Of a stretch of DNA of 64,000 nt, positions 22,302 to 31,827 are shown piece after piece. The notes below the pieces were generated by a model. The model searched no databases. It was given only the letters and a program-made list of their open reading frames with translations, and was not told where the DNA came from. The stretch covers positions 59,460,026 to 59,524,025 of the forward strand of contig CM056381.1 in NCBI GenBank assembly GCA_029718625.1, read 5' to 3'. The position numbers and the translations under genes are program-made. Numbering within the stretch: the first letter of the stretch is position 1; each line of letters starts with the position of its first letter. This DNA comes from Synaphobranchus kaupii. Taxonomy: Eukaryota > Chordata > Actinopteri > Anguilliformes > Synaphobranchidae.

Positions 22302-23436
22302 CAGTTGAAGTGGGATGTTTAAATGCAGTTAGGTTGAATTCATTAATACTCATTTTTAAACACTCCACAGATTTCATGTTAGCAAACTATAGTGTTGGCC
22401 AGTCAGTTAGGACATCTACTTTGTGGATGACACAAGTAATCTTTCCAACAATTGTTTAAAGACAGATTATTTCACTTTTAATTCATTATATCACAATTCC
22501 AGTGGGTCAGAAGTTTACATACACTAAGTTGACTGTGCCTTTAAATTTTTTATATTTGGTCGCATATCCTTTGGCTTTGCATGCCATGACTTTCTGATGT
22601 CTGTGACCCAACAACATTAAAAGACTCTTGATATCTTATTTTCTGGTACTCTTACAAGCGAGACTATAATGTCTTTGCATTTGAATGGATCTCTATGGGA
22701 ATTGGGGGGTGGGACTAGATTTAGCTGTAAATTATGCTGGAACCGTATGGAATACATGATTCGTAAAATGGCTGTAAGTCATCAAGGGTTTGAGGTATCC
22801 AATGAGCCTCAAACCATCACTCTGCTACCAGATATGCAGCAGATATGGATGGATCACTTTAAGGATAGTTTCTCCTGACAAATTTTCCTATTGAACTCTA
22901 TGGAAAAATAAGTCAGGAGAAGAAACCCTTCAAGTTATCCATCCATATCTACTGTATTTCTGGCAGCAGAGTGATGATTTAAGGCTTGTTTGATAGGTAA
23001 GACCCTTGATGACTTACAGGTATTTAGCCAACCATGTGTTCCATACTGTTCCAGTGTAATTTACAGCTAAATCTAGTCCTACCCCCCAATTCCCATAGAG
23101 ATCCATTCAAATGCAGAGACCTTATAGTATTCCCTGTAAGAGTACCATAAAATAAGATACCAAGAGTCTTTTTGACATCAGAAAGTCATGGCATGCAAAG
23201 CCAAAGGATATGCGACCAAATATTAAAAATTTAAAGGCACAGTCAACTTAAAAATTAAAAGTTAAATAATCTGTCCGTAAACAACTGTTGGAAAAATTAC
23301 CTGTGTCATGCACAAAGTAGATGTCCTAACTGATTTGCAAACACTATAGTTTGCTAACATGAAATCTGTGGAGTGGTTAAAAATTTTAGTTTTAATGACT
23401 TCAACCTAAGTGTATGTAAACATCCAACTTCAACTG
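22302..23436. mobile_element. Near-palindromic Tc1 element with a borrowed core
   Basis: TA lies on each side (22300-22301, 23437-23438). The termini CAGTTGAAG...CTTCAACTG extend over about 250 bp and match the fragment at 5162. The interior is a module also found in the 9667 element, present here twice head to head (GTGACCCAACAACATTAAAAGACTC... on the left; GATCCATTCAAATGCAGAG... on the right), with the axis near 22890. Almost the whole 1.1 kb can fold on itself. No transposase frame is seen. Confidence 0.88.
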
Positions 23437-23473
23437 TATATACGCCATAGCCTATATTATGTACGATAAAAAA

Positions 23474-23538
23474 AAGTTGTGTAAGTCGCTCTGGATAAGA
23501 GCGTCTGCTAAATGCCTATAATGTAATGTAATGTAATG
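23474..23538 (+). mobile_element. L2/SINE-type 3' tail
   Basis: GTTGTGTAAGTCGCTCTGGA, TAAGAGCGTCTGCTAAATGC and GTAATGTAATG repeats. The TCTGGATAAGAGCG version matches the SINE tails at 8677 and 59177 better than the LINE itself. Confidence 0.8.
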
Positions 23539-23652
23539 ATAACATGAAAATAAAACAGTATTCCACCATCTGCAAACTGCTGCCGAATGTTCTATCTTCA
23601 ATGAAAATTGGTAGCCTACATCAAAAATAAAATTAACGATTGCACTACAGTA

Positions 23653-24349
23653 TGTCATCGTTATTGGCAGCCTTTGTTGTTTCTGCGGATATTGTTCGAT
23701 TTGGCGTTGTCTGACGCTCCATTGGATTTTTTCCGTCTCCGTTCCAGTGTTTGGATCTCGCCCAGTCATTATTTTCCACACCTGTGTTCAGTTTCCTGTC
23801 GGCTATAAATAGCGTAGGATTTCCGCTTCCCTGCACTTTGATATTGTCGTTGCTAATTGACATCGAAGTCGGTAAGGTATAGGAATATGGTCACTGCCTT
23901 TCTGGTTGTACAAATAAGAAACGCAGCAAGTCCGGTTAAAGAAGTTAGGATAGGATTGGTTATTTTCTTTAAAGCTCCTATCCCTTTTCTTTGTCCTTTA
24001 TTCTATCGTTCTGTTACCTTTTTTGTTTTTAGCTCTTTGGCTACAGAGCTTAGGTAACAGACTGTTTTTCTGTTTAGCTCGGGGTTATTCTTTTATTTTC
24101 TCTACCTCTTTTCTACGCTCTTTGCCTTAGAGCATGAGGTACTTTTTGTTTGTTATACTCGCTTCTTCGAGTTCGCCTCCTTTTGAGGTAGATCTTTTCT
24201 GACTTAGGTTGGGAAGTTTTTTCTCCCATTCCTTAGTTCTCCTTTTCCTGTTGCGGTTTAAGCCGCTTTGTGGCGTATCTCTCAGGGTACCCTTATAGAT
24301 TCCCTATCTGTCGCGTTTGTTTCTCAGAACCTTACCTCGCCCCTTCACA
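23653..24349 (+). mobile_element. 5' LTR of a second gypsy element
   Basis: It starts TGTCATCG at 23653 and ends CCCTTCACA at 24349, before a short leader and gag-like coding. TATAAATAG at 23803-23811 may be its TATA region. No 3' LTR copy is found after 26103, so the element is incomplete. Confidence 0.7.
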
Positions 24350-24365
24350 GAATATCGAAGTCGAC

Positions 24366-24870
24366 ATGGAAGGACCAGCGACAGACGCATATCAAACACT
24401 GGCCAGCTAAGGCGCTATGGGGGTTACCACTGAGGAGGCACTCCTTACCCTGCAAGTGTAACAAGGCCAGTTGAGGGAGCAGTTGCATAGCCAGGGAGAA
24501 TGTTTACAGTGCTTAACAGAGAATGCTAGAACAGCGATGCTAGAACCACCCGCTACGTTTAGTGCTCTGGTGACCACGGCTATATGCATTGATAACCGGA
24601 TTAGAGAGAGGGAACGTGAATACAAGAACCATCCGACCCGTTTAAAATCCGGTTTATCAGCGGTGACTCCGCTCAGTACTCTCACCTACCCCTCCGCAAA
24701 TCAGGAGGAGCCTATGCAGGTAAATGGGTCGTCCCTCCACTAATCTAGGAGAGCAAGACCGCGGAGATACTGGTGCCAATATTGCAGACACAGGGGGCAT
24801 ATGAAGGATCAATGTCCTAAGTTGATGGGAAACGAGGGGTCTCACCAGGGACACGAGGTCCCCGGTGAGA
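24366..24870 (+). pseudogene. Gypsy gag remnant with CCHC knuckle
   Basis: The leader ATG at 24366 opens MEGPATDAYQ, soon broken by stops. The frame then reads PPATFSALVTTAICIDNRIR with an arginine/glutamate-rich stretch, and WCQYCRHRGHMKDQC (C-x2-C-x4-H-x4-C) near 24770-24815. That is the zinc knuckle that binds element RNA. The capsid core expected between start and knuckle is largely missing. Confidence 0.8.
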
Positions 24871-25611
24871 CATAATAATACTAATTCTCGGACCTTGTTA
24901 ACTGTTCCACTGTTTTGGGAGGGACGCTCGGCAAGCATTAACGCTTTTATTGATTCCGGGGCCGTGGAGTCCTTTATTGACGCCAAGTGGGCTAAGAAAT
25001 TAAAAATCCCCACCAATCCGCTCACTAGACCTGGTAAGGTTACTGCCCTTGATGGACGTCCTTTGGGGTCTGGAACTATTGAACAGAGAACGAGTCCGAT
25101 AGAGATGCTCGTTTCTCCCCAGGATCACTCAGAGAGAATAGAATTATTTTTAATTAACTCTCTGTCTTACCCACTGGTGCTAGGACATTCATGGTTAAGG
25201 CTACATGACCCTCATATATGTTGGGGCAGAGATAGTAACCCCATTCGTCAGTGGGGTGCTCAGTGCCTACCTCATTGTCGTACGCTCACACACCCTTCTT
25301 CAGGCTGCGCCCCGGATCTTTCCAAGCCCAGCTCTGAGGGTTCCATTCCCAGTCGTCCCTGGAGTCACATCGCCCTCGATTTTGTGACCGGCCTGCCACC
25401 CTCTCATGGGAACACGGTTATGTTGGTAATAGTTGACCGTTTCTCTAAGGCAGCACACTTTGTCGCACTTCCCAAACTGCCATCGGCACCTGAAATGGCG
25501 CAGTTAATGGTAGACCATGTGTTCAGGGATGGAGAGCCCTCTCCGGTGCCTGGCCATGGCCAATCCCACCTCCTGGAGTCGCTATCTCGCCTGGGCCGAA
25601 TACACGCATAA
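24865..25611 (+). pseudogene. Gypsy protease fused by deletion to integrase N-terminal core
   Basis: The protease is visible as [20 protein letters not shown] (DSG active site) and continues to [16 protein letters not shown]. Immediately afterwards, near 25270, the frame reads [20 protein letters not shown], which is the start of the integrase catalytic core with its first aspartate. The whole RT-RNase H region (normally about 500 residues) and the integrase zinc finger are absent, yet the frame stays open across the junction. The 248-residue product would have no polymerase. Confidence 0.88.
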
Positions 25612-26103
25612 TACCCTGTGTAACGCTTCCACTGGTCTCTCGCCGTTTGAGGCTCAGCTGGGATATTTACCTACCTTATTTCCTGAGTTGGAGAGAGACG
25701 CAGAGGCTCCTTCGTTCATAGGTGTTGAGCGGTCTGGAGACGTGTACACGCATCGTTATTGCGCGCCTCAGCCAAACAAGTGGTAGCCAACAGGCACCGC
25801 TGTCCTGCTCCTTCCTACCGGGTGGGTCAATGAGTGTGGCTTTCCACACGGGATCTGCCCTTGCGTGTTGAGTCCCGTAAGCTCGCACCTCGCTTCGTGT
25901 GCCCTTTTAAAATCGTGCGGAAACTCAACCCGGTTACTGTACGGCTTCAGTTGCCATCCTCTATGCGCATCCATCCCACCTTTCATGTCTCTCGCCTAAA
26001 ACCAGTGCTCATTAGCGCTCTCGCCCCAGCTGATAAGCCGCCGCCTCCCCCTCGATTTCTGGAGCGTATTCGGCAGAAATCATCACAAATCGTCTACCAA
26101 TAA
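25530..26103 (+). pseudogene. Gypsy integrase C-terminal part
   Basis: After a second junction near 25530 the sequence gives [40 protein letters not shown] and, after frameshifts, [20 protein letters not shown] and [19 protein letters not shown]. The segment with the second Asp and catalytic Glu of the integrase is missing. The element ends at about 26103, before the chromodomain seen in the copy at 1-218. Confidence 0.85.
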
Positions 26104-26226
26104 AGTTAAAACACAGAGTTTGTGATTTCCACTAATAGTTTGGCTGCAGGAGCAATGAATGTCTCAGTTGAGCAAAAATTATGACACCGGCACCATTATC
26201 ACTAGGTATCTGCGCAAAGGGGTTAA

Positions 26227-26690
26227 GCTTTTACATTTCTTTGGATTGGAGCACGTTGCAAAAAGATAAAAGAAGAAGAAGTAATGCAAAAGCATGGAGC
26301 CATTAGGCATTGTGGGAATAAGATTTCCATTGCCAAGCTGTCTTTCCTTATCATGATCCATCTACATGAAAGCAGAACAGGAAAGGCTAATCAAAAGTGA
26401 CTAATGAGCCACGTTATGCACGGCAAAGCTGGCACAATTGAGGCAAGCAGTAACGTATAAGTCTGGAGAAAACAAATTATTTGCATATGTGTGTGGATAT
26501 AAAGTTATTTCTAATCTGCAGGGATCCCCTATTTCAGCTCAAAATTCTTACAAAGAAGACTAAAACTGAGCAAGCACAAAGGGCTATTGCAATTTTTTCA
26601 GTGTTGCAGCAAGGTTATGTAAGGTTGCGGTGAATAATAACATCACACAAATATTTCCTCTTTAACCCACCCCAAAGCATGCCTGTTTTT
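26227..26690. other. No gene seen
   Basis: AT-rich DNA. A splice-like polypurine run (AAAAGAAGAAGAAG) lies near 26267. Confidence 0.4.
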
Positions 26691-26693
26691 AAA

Positions 26694-26930
26694 AAAAACA
26701 TAGAAACCATTAGGAAATTTTTTCAATGGTTTCCGTCACATACCATCAGATTACCATGAAATACCGTCACAAACCATTAGATACCAGTATAAAATTGGAT
26801 CACCATCAATGACTATTAGATTTCCATTAAAACATTGTACACACCATTAGATCACCAATAGAGACCACTAAGCACCATTAAAAAACATTAGAAATGTTCT
26901 AATGGTTTGTAATGTTTTTTTCAACAGGGA
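26694..26930. repeat. Degenerate ACCATTAGA array with inverted ends
   Basis: CCATTAG or CCATCA words occur about every 12-25 bases (AAACCATTAGGAAA, CATACCATCAGATTACCAT, AAACCATTAGATACCA and so on). The array ends with AAAACATTAGAAATGTTCTAATGGTTTG, an inverted copy of the unit. It looks like a foldback element built from a short tandem word. Confidence 0.6.
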
Positions 26931-27710
26931 TACCTTTCTAGCTACATTGTGAATAGATCCACATCACACATACATACGTTTTCCATAAAAAACACGTCAT
27001 TTTTTGCATAGGAAAACATTTTAATGACGTGGCTGAGACCTTGCTAAGATTTTTTTTTTAAATTCAAGGTAATCGTCACAGTACAATTTTATGCTAGCTA
27101 GGAAGATACACAGCCGAATACAATTTGCCCATCTTGAAAATGAATAAAGTCAAGATCCAGATATGTATCCTACACAGGGTGTTTATTTATTTATTTATTT
27201 CGGCACGCATATAGTCACACTTTATCACAATTTCTGTAATATACCCTGACATAACACATTACCTGCCGAAAAGGGATACGGGAAAAAAGCAGCCTGCTTA
27301 TCACGTCCCGCCCCAATTCCCCAATCAAATTTGAAAGTTCACATTATACATTTGTTTAAAACGGATTATTTCGTATCACAACAGCATAGCTGAAATTGCT
27401 TTATAACAAAACAGTCCGAGAAAGAAAAATAAAAATAAAATAAAAAAAATAAAAATAAAATAAACAAAACAATAAAGTCCAAATAAGTCAAATTTAAATA
27501 TACATGTCATACATTAGTCAAAACAATTTGTTTCATTTCAACAGCAACAGTCCAGAATATTGTTCAGATAATGTCCCAATAAATGTGTCCGTTTCTTCGT
27601 TTTTCTGATGCTCGAGTGTCCCCTGTAAATGCAGAGCATAAACCGCTTACAATTGTTTTTGCACATCTTGACATTGTTTTCATTTTCCTTTCATGATAAC
27701 TCACTATTGT

Positions 27711-29546
27711 TTATTTCTGGTAATCTCCTATCATCTTCCATTTTAAATTATTCTTGAAGGTCTTTAAGTTTATAGACATTTTAATCTCATCATGTAAACT
27801 GTTCCAAAGCTTAACCCCCTCAATAGATAAAGAATGACCTCTGAGTGTTGACTTTATAGATTTTTGTTTATATATCATGTTTCCTCTTAGGTTATGTAAA
27901 TCATCTCTCTTTAGAAACAGTTTCTGTATATTTATGGGTAAGAGATTTTTGGAGGCTAGGAATAATATTTGTATGGTATTATATTTAATTATATCCTGCC
28001 ACTTGAGAAACTTTGCCTTAATAAACAAGACATTTGTGTGGTCTCTATATGGGACACCATATACAATTCTCATTGCCCTTTTTTGAAGTTTAAACAGCGG
28101 CTCTGTAGTGTCTTTATAAGTGTGTCCCCACACTTCAACACAGTAGTGCAGGTGAGGTGTTATGAGTGCTGAGTAAATTGTCTTAAGTGAATGTTGATTG
28201 AGTAATTTCTGCATTTTCCACAAAATAGACACACTTTTGGCCAACTTACATTGAACTAGCTTCACATGTGGTTTCCATGTCAGGAGGCAATCTACCGTAA
28301 CCCCCAAAATCTTGTGTTCATTCACTCGTTCAATGTTGATACCATTTACCTTTAAGTTTATGTTTTCCTTCAGGCCTCTTTTCCCAAATAATATGAATTT
28401 TGTCTTTGAAAGGTTTAGTGATAGTTTATTAATATTAAACCACGTGTGAAGCTTTGACATTTCATTGTTCACTGATGTGACCATTTGATTAAGATCTTTT
28501 CCAGAGCAGAGGATGTTTGTGTCGTCCGCGAATAAAATTAATTTTAAAACTTCAGATACTTTGATTATGTCATTGATATATAGTATAAATAATTTTGGTC
28601 CTAAGACTGAACCCTGTGTGACCCCACAGTTGATGTTCAGGCATGTTGATATGTTGTCCCCTATCTGTACAAATTGAACTCTATTTGATAGGTAACTCTT
28701 AATCCATTGTAATGCGATTCCTCTAATTCCATATCTGTACAATTTTTCGATCAATATGCTGTGGTTTATCGTGTCAAAAGCTTTTTTCAAGTCGATGAAA
28801 ATCCCTATGGTGAATAAATTCCGGTCTAGCGCGTCTTTAATAAATTCTATGGATTCTGTTAGGGCCATTGCTGTTGAATGTTTTTTCCTGAATCCATATT
28901 GGCTGTCACATAGCAGTTTGTGTTTATCAATGAACTTATCTAATCTGACATTAAAGAGCTTTTCAATAATTTTTGAGCACTGTGGTAAAATAGAAATCGG
29001 ACGATAATTTGAAAACTCCTGTTTGTCTCCACTTTTGTACAGAGGAAGAACTTTTGCTATCTTCATTTTATCAGGAAACACGCCATTGCAGAACGATAAA
29101 TTACATATATATGTTAGCGGAGGTATGATCGCTTTTGATATCCTTTTTAATAATGTCATGTCTATCTGATCTGCGTCAATGGATGTCTTAGCTGTACAGT
29201 CTCTCAGTATTGTTTTGATTTCATTTTTTGTGACAGGATTTAAAAATAATGACTCTTGTTTTGTCTCACCGCCCCTATCCCAGTGATCCCACTGCTGGAG
29301 TGAGGATGGAATGGCCTTGGCTAGTTCTGAACCTACACTAACAAAGTATTTGTTGAAGCTCTCGACTATCACTTTCTTATCTTCTTCCCTCCTGTTGTTT
29401 ATATTGACATGGTCGGAGAATGTCCATTTGGCCTTTCTTCCTGAGACGGAATTTATTATTTTCCAAAGATTTTTGGTGTAGTTCTTGTTTTCCGTTAGTA
29501 ACTTGTCATAATAATCTTTTTTATGTTTCCTCAACAAATATGTCAC
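27711..29546 (-). CDS. LINE ORF2 reverse transcriptase domain
   Basis: An uninterrupted 611-codon frame holds all RT blocks: VLPLYKSGDKQEFSNYRPIS, CDSQYGFRKKHSTAMALTES, IGIFIDLKKAFDTINHSILI, GVTQGSVLGPKLFILYINDI, LKLILFADDTNIL (FADD catalytic pair) and LSLNLSKTKFILFGK. The end of the frame has VWGHTYKDTTEPLFKLQKRA and LWNSLHDEIKM, the usual C-terminal region of this superfamily. It is a domain of a longer protein; the real start lies upstream across a frameshift. The open frame suggests a fairly young copy. Confidence 0.92.
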   Translation of the reverse strand: MTYLLRKHKKDYYDKLLTENKNYTKNLWKIINSVSGRKAKWTFSDHVNINNRREEDKKVIVESFNKYFVSVGSELAKAIPSSLQQWDHWDRGGETKQESLFLNPVTKNEIKTILRDCTAKTSIDADQIDMTLLKRISKAIIPPLTYICNLSFCNGVFPDKMKIAKVLPLYKSGDKQEFSNYRPISILPQCSKIIEKLFNVRLDKFIDKHKLLCDSQYGFRKKHSTAMALTESIEFIKDALDRNLFTIGIFIDLKKAFDTINHSILIEKLYRYGIRGIALQWIKSYLSNRVQFVQIGDNISTCLNINCGVTQGSVLGPKLFILYINDIIKVSEVLKLILFADDTNILCSGKDLNQMVTSVNNEMSKLHTWFNINKLSLNLSKTKFILFGKRGLKENINLKVNGINIERVNEHKILGVTVDCLLTWKPHVKLVQCKLAKSVSILWKMQKLLNQHSLKTIYSALITPHLHYCVEVWGHTYKDTTEPLFKLQKRAMRIVYGVPYRDHTNVLFIKAKFLKWQDIIKYNTIQILFLASKNLLPINIQKLFLKRDDLHNLRGNMIYKQKSIKSTLRGHSLSIEGVKLWNSLHDEIKMSINLKTFKNNLKWKMIGDYQK

Positions 29547-30096
29547 TCTGTTTCTATAGTGTTTGTACTTTGCATATGATTGTACATTCTTTTCCTTTAA
29601 AAACTGTTTATATAAGCTGTTTTTTTTCCTACAGGCGTTCTCTATATTCTTGGTGAACCTTGGCTTATTTTCTTTGACTTTGATTTTGTTGTTTTTACTC
29701 GAATATTTGACTACCGGGCAGTGCTTGTCATATATTGAGTTTATTGTGTTTAAGAAGGCCTCACGCTTTGTTTGTGTCTCTTTCAGTCCATATGTCTTTC
29801 CACTTTTGATTTATCATATCTTGTTCAAAATCTTTAAGTCTCTTTTCGTTTTTAATTCTTTTTAAGATTTTTGTCACTGGTTTCTGCTCCAAAGTGTGTT
29901 TCCAGTCACAGATGGCGAAGACTGGAAGGTGATCAGAGATATCATTTATCATAATACCACTTGTTATTACTTTGTCCAGTATATTTGTATAAATATTGTC
30001 AATTAGTGTGGCACTATGTTTAGTGATTCTGCTTGGCTGGATGATTAGTGGTCGCATTCCGCTCGCATACATTGTGTTAACGAAATCCTCAATCAA
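29547..30096 (-). pseudogene. LINE ORF2 endonuclease C-terminus and linker, one frameshift
   Basis: IIQPSRITKHSATLIDNIYT and INDISDHLPVFAICDW hold the C-terminal APE motifs (Asn and the catalytic SDH). Around 29770 a one-base change shifts the frame; the linker continues as INSIYDKHCPVVKYSSK and NKPRFTKNIENACRKKNSLY into the RT frame. Confidence 0.85.
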
Positions 30097-30691
30097 CTTG
30101 TTATTGTTGGGATTTAATATGTCTTTTTTTTACCTTTTTTTTACCTTTCGGCGTTGAAAATTCAATTGTTACACACTCCATTACATTTTCAATGACAATT
30201 GACAAGCTTTCCAGTATCTCAAAATTTATGCTCTCCTCAATAAACAATGCTACCCCTCCACCAGATTTGTTGATTCTGCTTTTACACACAAAATTATATC
30301 CTTCCAGGTGGAAATCCATGCATTTCTCAACGTTAATCCAAGTTTCCGACACTGCAATGATGTTAAATGGTTTGACAAATGTACATAGATACTCCTGTAT
30401 CTGCTCAAAGTTTGCGTATAGACTCCTGCTGTTGAAGTGGATTATTGACAGCTTTCCATCCATGTTAAATTTCTCATTGAACTGATCTTCCAAGTAATAT
30501 CCACATTTGTTTATTCCATTATAGTAAAAGTGTCTGTCTGGATCAACTTCTTCATTCGGGTCTTTTGATGTTAGGTTCTGGTGAGGTCCAACTGAAAAGT
30601 TACTCCCTTTTTCATAGTCAGCAATTTTATCCATCAATTCATTATTCATTTTAATCAGTGAAGTTTTACTTTTTGGTTGTACTGAGTTCAT
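30097..30691 (-). pseudogene. LINE ORF2 N-terminus with endonuclease start, internal deletion
   Basis: The frame starts MNSVQPKSKTSLIKMN, about 30 bp after ORF1 ends. The endonuclease begins at LSIIHFNSRSLYANFEQIQE and continues to FNIIAVSETWINVEK (catalytic Glu). At KGKKK it breaks; the next recognisable residues, DILNPNNNKLIEDF, belong well downstream. The stretch holding the VYRPPG- and GDFN-type motifs is missing. GGTAAAAAAAA occurs twice at the junction (30122-30146), which suggests a slippage or microhomology deletion. Confidence 0.82.
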
Positions 30692-30721
30692 GGCGTTTTA
30701 ACATAGTTTTCACGTACCTTA

Positions 30722-31447
30722 CTATTCATATTTCTCCAGCTCCTCCAACGCCCTGATCAGCACCGGTCTGGTGTTTTCTGGAGACCCATTTGGTTTGATG
30801 TAAACTTTACAATTTGCCATCCAGGTGTTCTGTAATTTTTGCCCTTTCTTCAATTGACGCGCTTTCCAGGCGATGGTGGCGTTTGTTTTGTTGAGATTTT
30901 CATTGATGAACACGTTAGATCCTTTCAGATTTTTACCCTGCTTCAGTAGAGCAACTTTGTTTTTTCTACTTATGAATCTCAGCACCACTGCGCGGGTTTC
31001 GTTGTCCCGGCCTTCATTGATTTTTCTCTTGGGAAGCAAATAGCAAAAATCCACATTGGTGAGATCCAGGTCGATGTTTTTGGAGTTTAGAAACTTTTCC
31101 ACCTGTATTTCCACGGATTGGATGTCTGCCTCGTCTGTCTCCTCGTGGGTCCCCATCGCCCTGGCATAGTTCCTTGGTTTAATCCTGAGACCCGTGATAA
31201 TCACATCATTGAGCTTCCCTTGCTGTTCAAACTCCTCCACTCTGTATGTTAGAGTCTTTATTCGCTGGTCTTTCTTGATATTTTCATCTTTGAGTTCTTG
31301 TAACTCCTTCATTATCTCTTTTAATTGGACCTTGATACCTTCCAGGCTTTCCAGTTTAATCTTGATACCTTCCAGGCTTTCCATAATTACTGACAAGTCC
31401 GATGGATTGGACTGACTAATTTTAACTGTCTTTTCTGGCTTGACCAT
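30722..31447 (-). CDS. LINE ORF1 protein (coiled coil plus RRM-like region)
   Basis: This 241-residue frame is intact. Residues about 18-75 form a heptad-rich coiled coil with two near-identical SLEGIKxxL segments (duplicated in DNA at 31330-31382). Then come KLNDVIITGLRI and, near residues 125-170, DLTNVDFCYLLP and ETRAVVLRFISRKNKVALLK, which resemble the RNA-binding region of L1-type ORF1 proteins. A basic tail (KARQLKKGQKLQ) follows. In living relatives such proteins trimerise and coat the element RNA. The assignment rests on layout and position before ORF2. Confidence 0.78.
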   Translation of the reverse strand: MVKPEKTVKISQSNPSDLSVIMESLEGIKIKLESLEGIKVQLKEIMKELQELKDENIKKDQRIKTLTYRVEEFEQQGKLNDVIITGLRIKPRNYARAMGTHEETDEADIQSVEIQVEKFLNSKNIDLDLTNVDFCYLLPKRKINEGRDNETRAVVLRFISRKNKVALLKQGKNLKGSNVFINENLNKTNATIAWKARQLKKGQKLQNTWMANCKVYIKPNGSPENTRPVLIRALEELEKYE

Positions 31448-31560
31448 TTTCTTGTTTCAGTGGTTTTTAAGGACTTGTTATATTGTTTTATTTTATTTTT
31501 ATTGTTTCGTTGAGCTTATCATTCCGTTCTTTCTCCCCCCACAGTTCCTGCTGCTGCTGT

Positions 31561-31827
31561 TGCCTTGAGCTGTTGTGAAATGAACACCCGCCACCAGCCA
31601 GATGCTGGTAAAATTTTTATTGTGGCTGGTAAAATTTTCTACTCTTGCAGACACTTTTTAAGGTGACCTACCAGGTTGTGTTATATTGTGAAAGGTAATG
31701 TGACTGGTAAAATGTTGAAAATGGTGGTGATTTTTATAATCCACAAGCCACTCTGGCCAGTGAGTGAAAAAGTTAATCTCAGGCCCTGATCCTATGATAT
31801 GATACATGTTCAAGTATAGTGCCATAA
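31561..31827. other. Junction between two LINEs, origin unclear
   Basis: It contains CTGGTAAAATTTT twice (about 31605-31637) and a third related CTGGTAAAATG at 31702. No coding assignment was possible. Confidence 0.4.

Larger units (their letters stand above)
21394..26226. mobile_element. TTAA-flanked DNA transposon hosting nested insertions (tentative)
   Basis: TTAACCCCTTCGCAAATTTG at 21394 and GTATCTGCGCAAAGGGGTTAA ending at 26226 form inverted ends (CCCCTTxGCG) next to TTAA. TTAA targets are typical of piggyBac-like and some other elements. The interval encloses an L2 tail, the palindromic Tc1 element (22302-23436) and the deleted gypsy (23653-26103); without them about 1.2 kb of own sequence remains, with no transposase. 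That the two ends belong together is inferred from their match and spacing. Confidence 0.5.
27182..31560 (-). mobile_element. Near full-length Jockey-superfamily LINE
   Basis: The minus strand carries ORF1 (31447-30722), then ORF2 with an APE endonuclease and an RT (30691-27711), a 0.5-kb 3' UTR, and an (AAAT)n tail at 27182-27201 after GTGCCG. The order and the simple-repeat tail are those of a complete APE-type LINE. Defects are few: a deletion inside the endonuclease near 30120 and a frameshift near 29770. The exact clade is not resolved. The 5' end, near the GCAGCAGCAG stretch at 31545-31560, is a guess. Confidence 0.85.
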
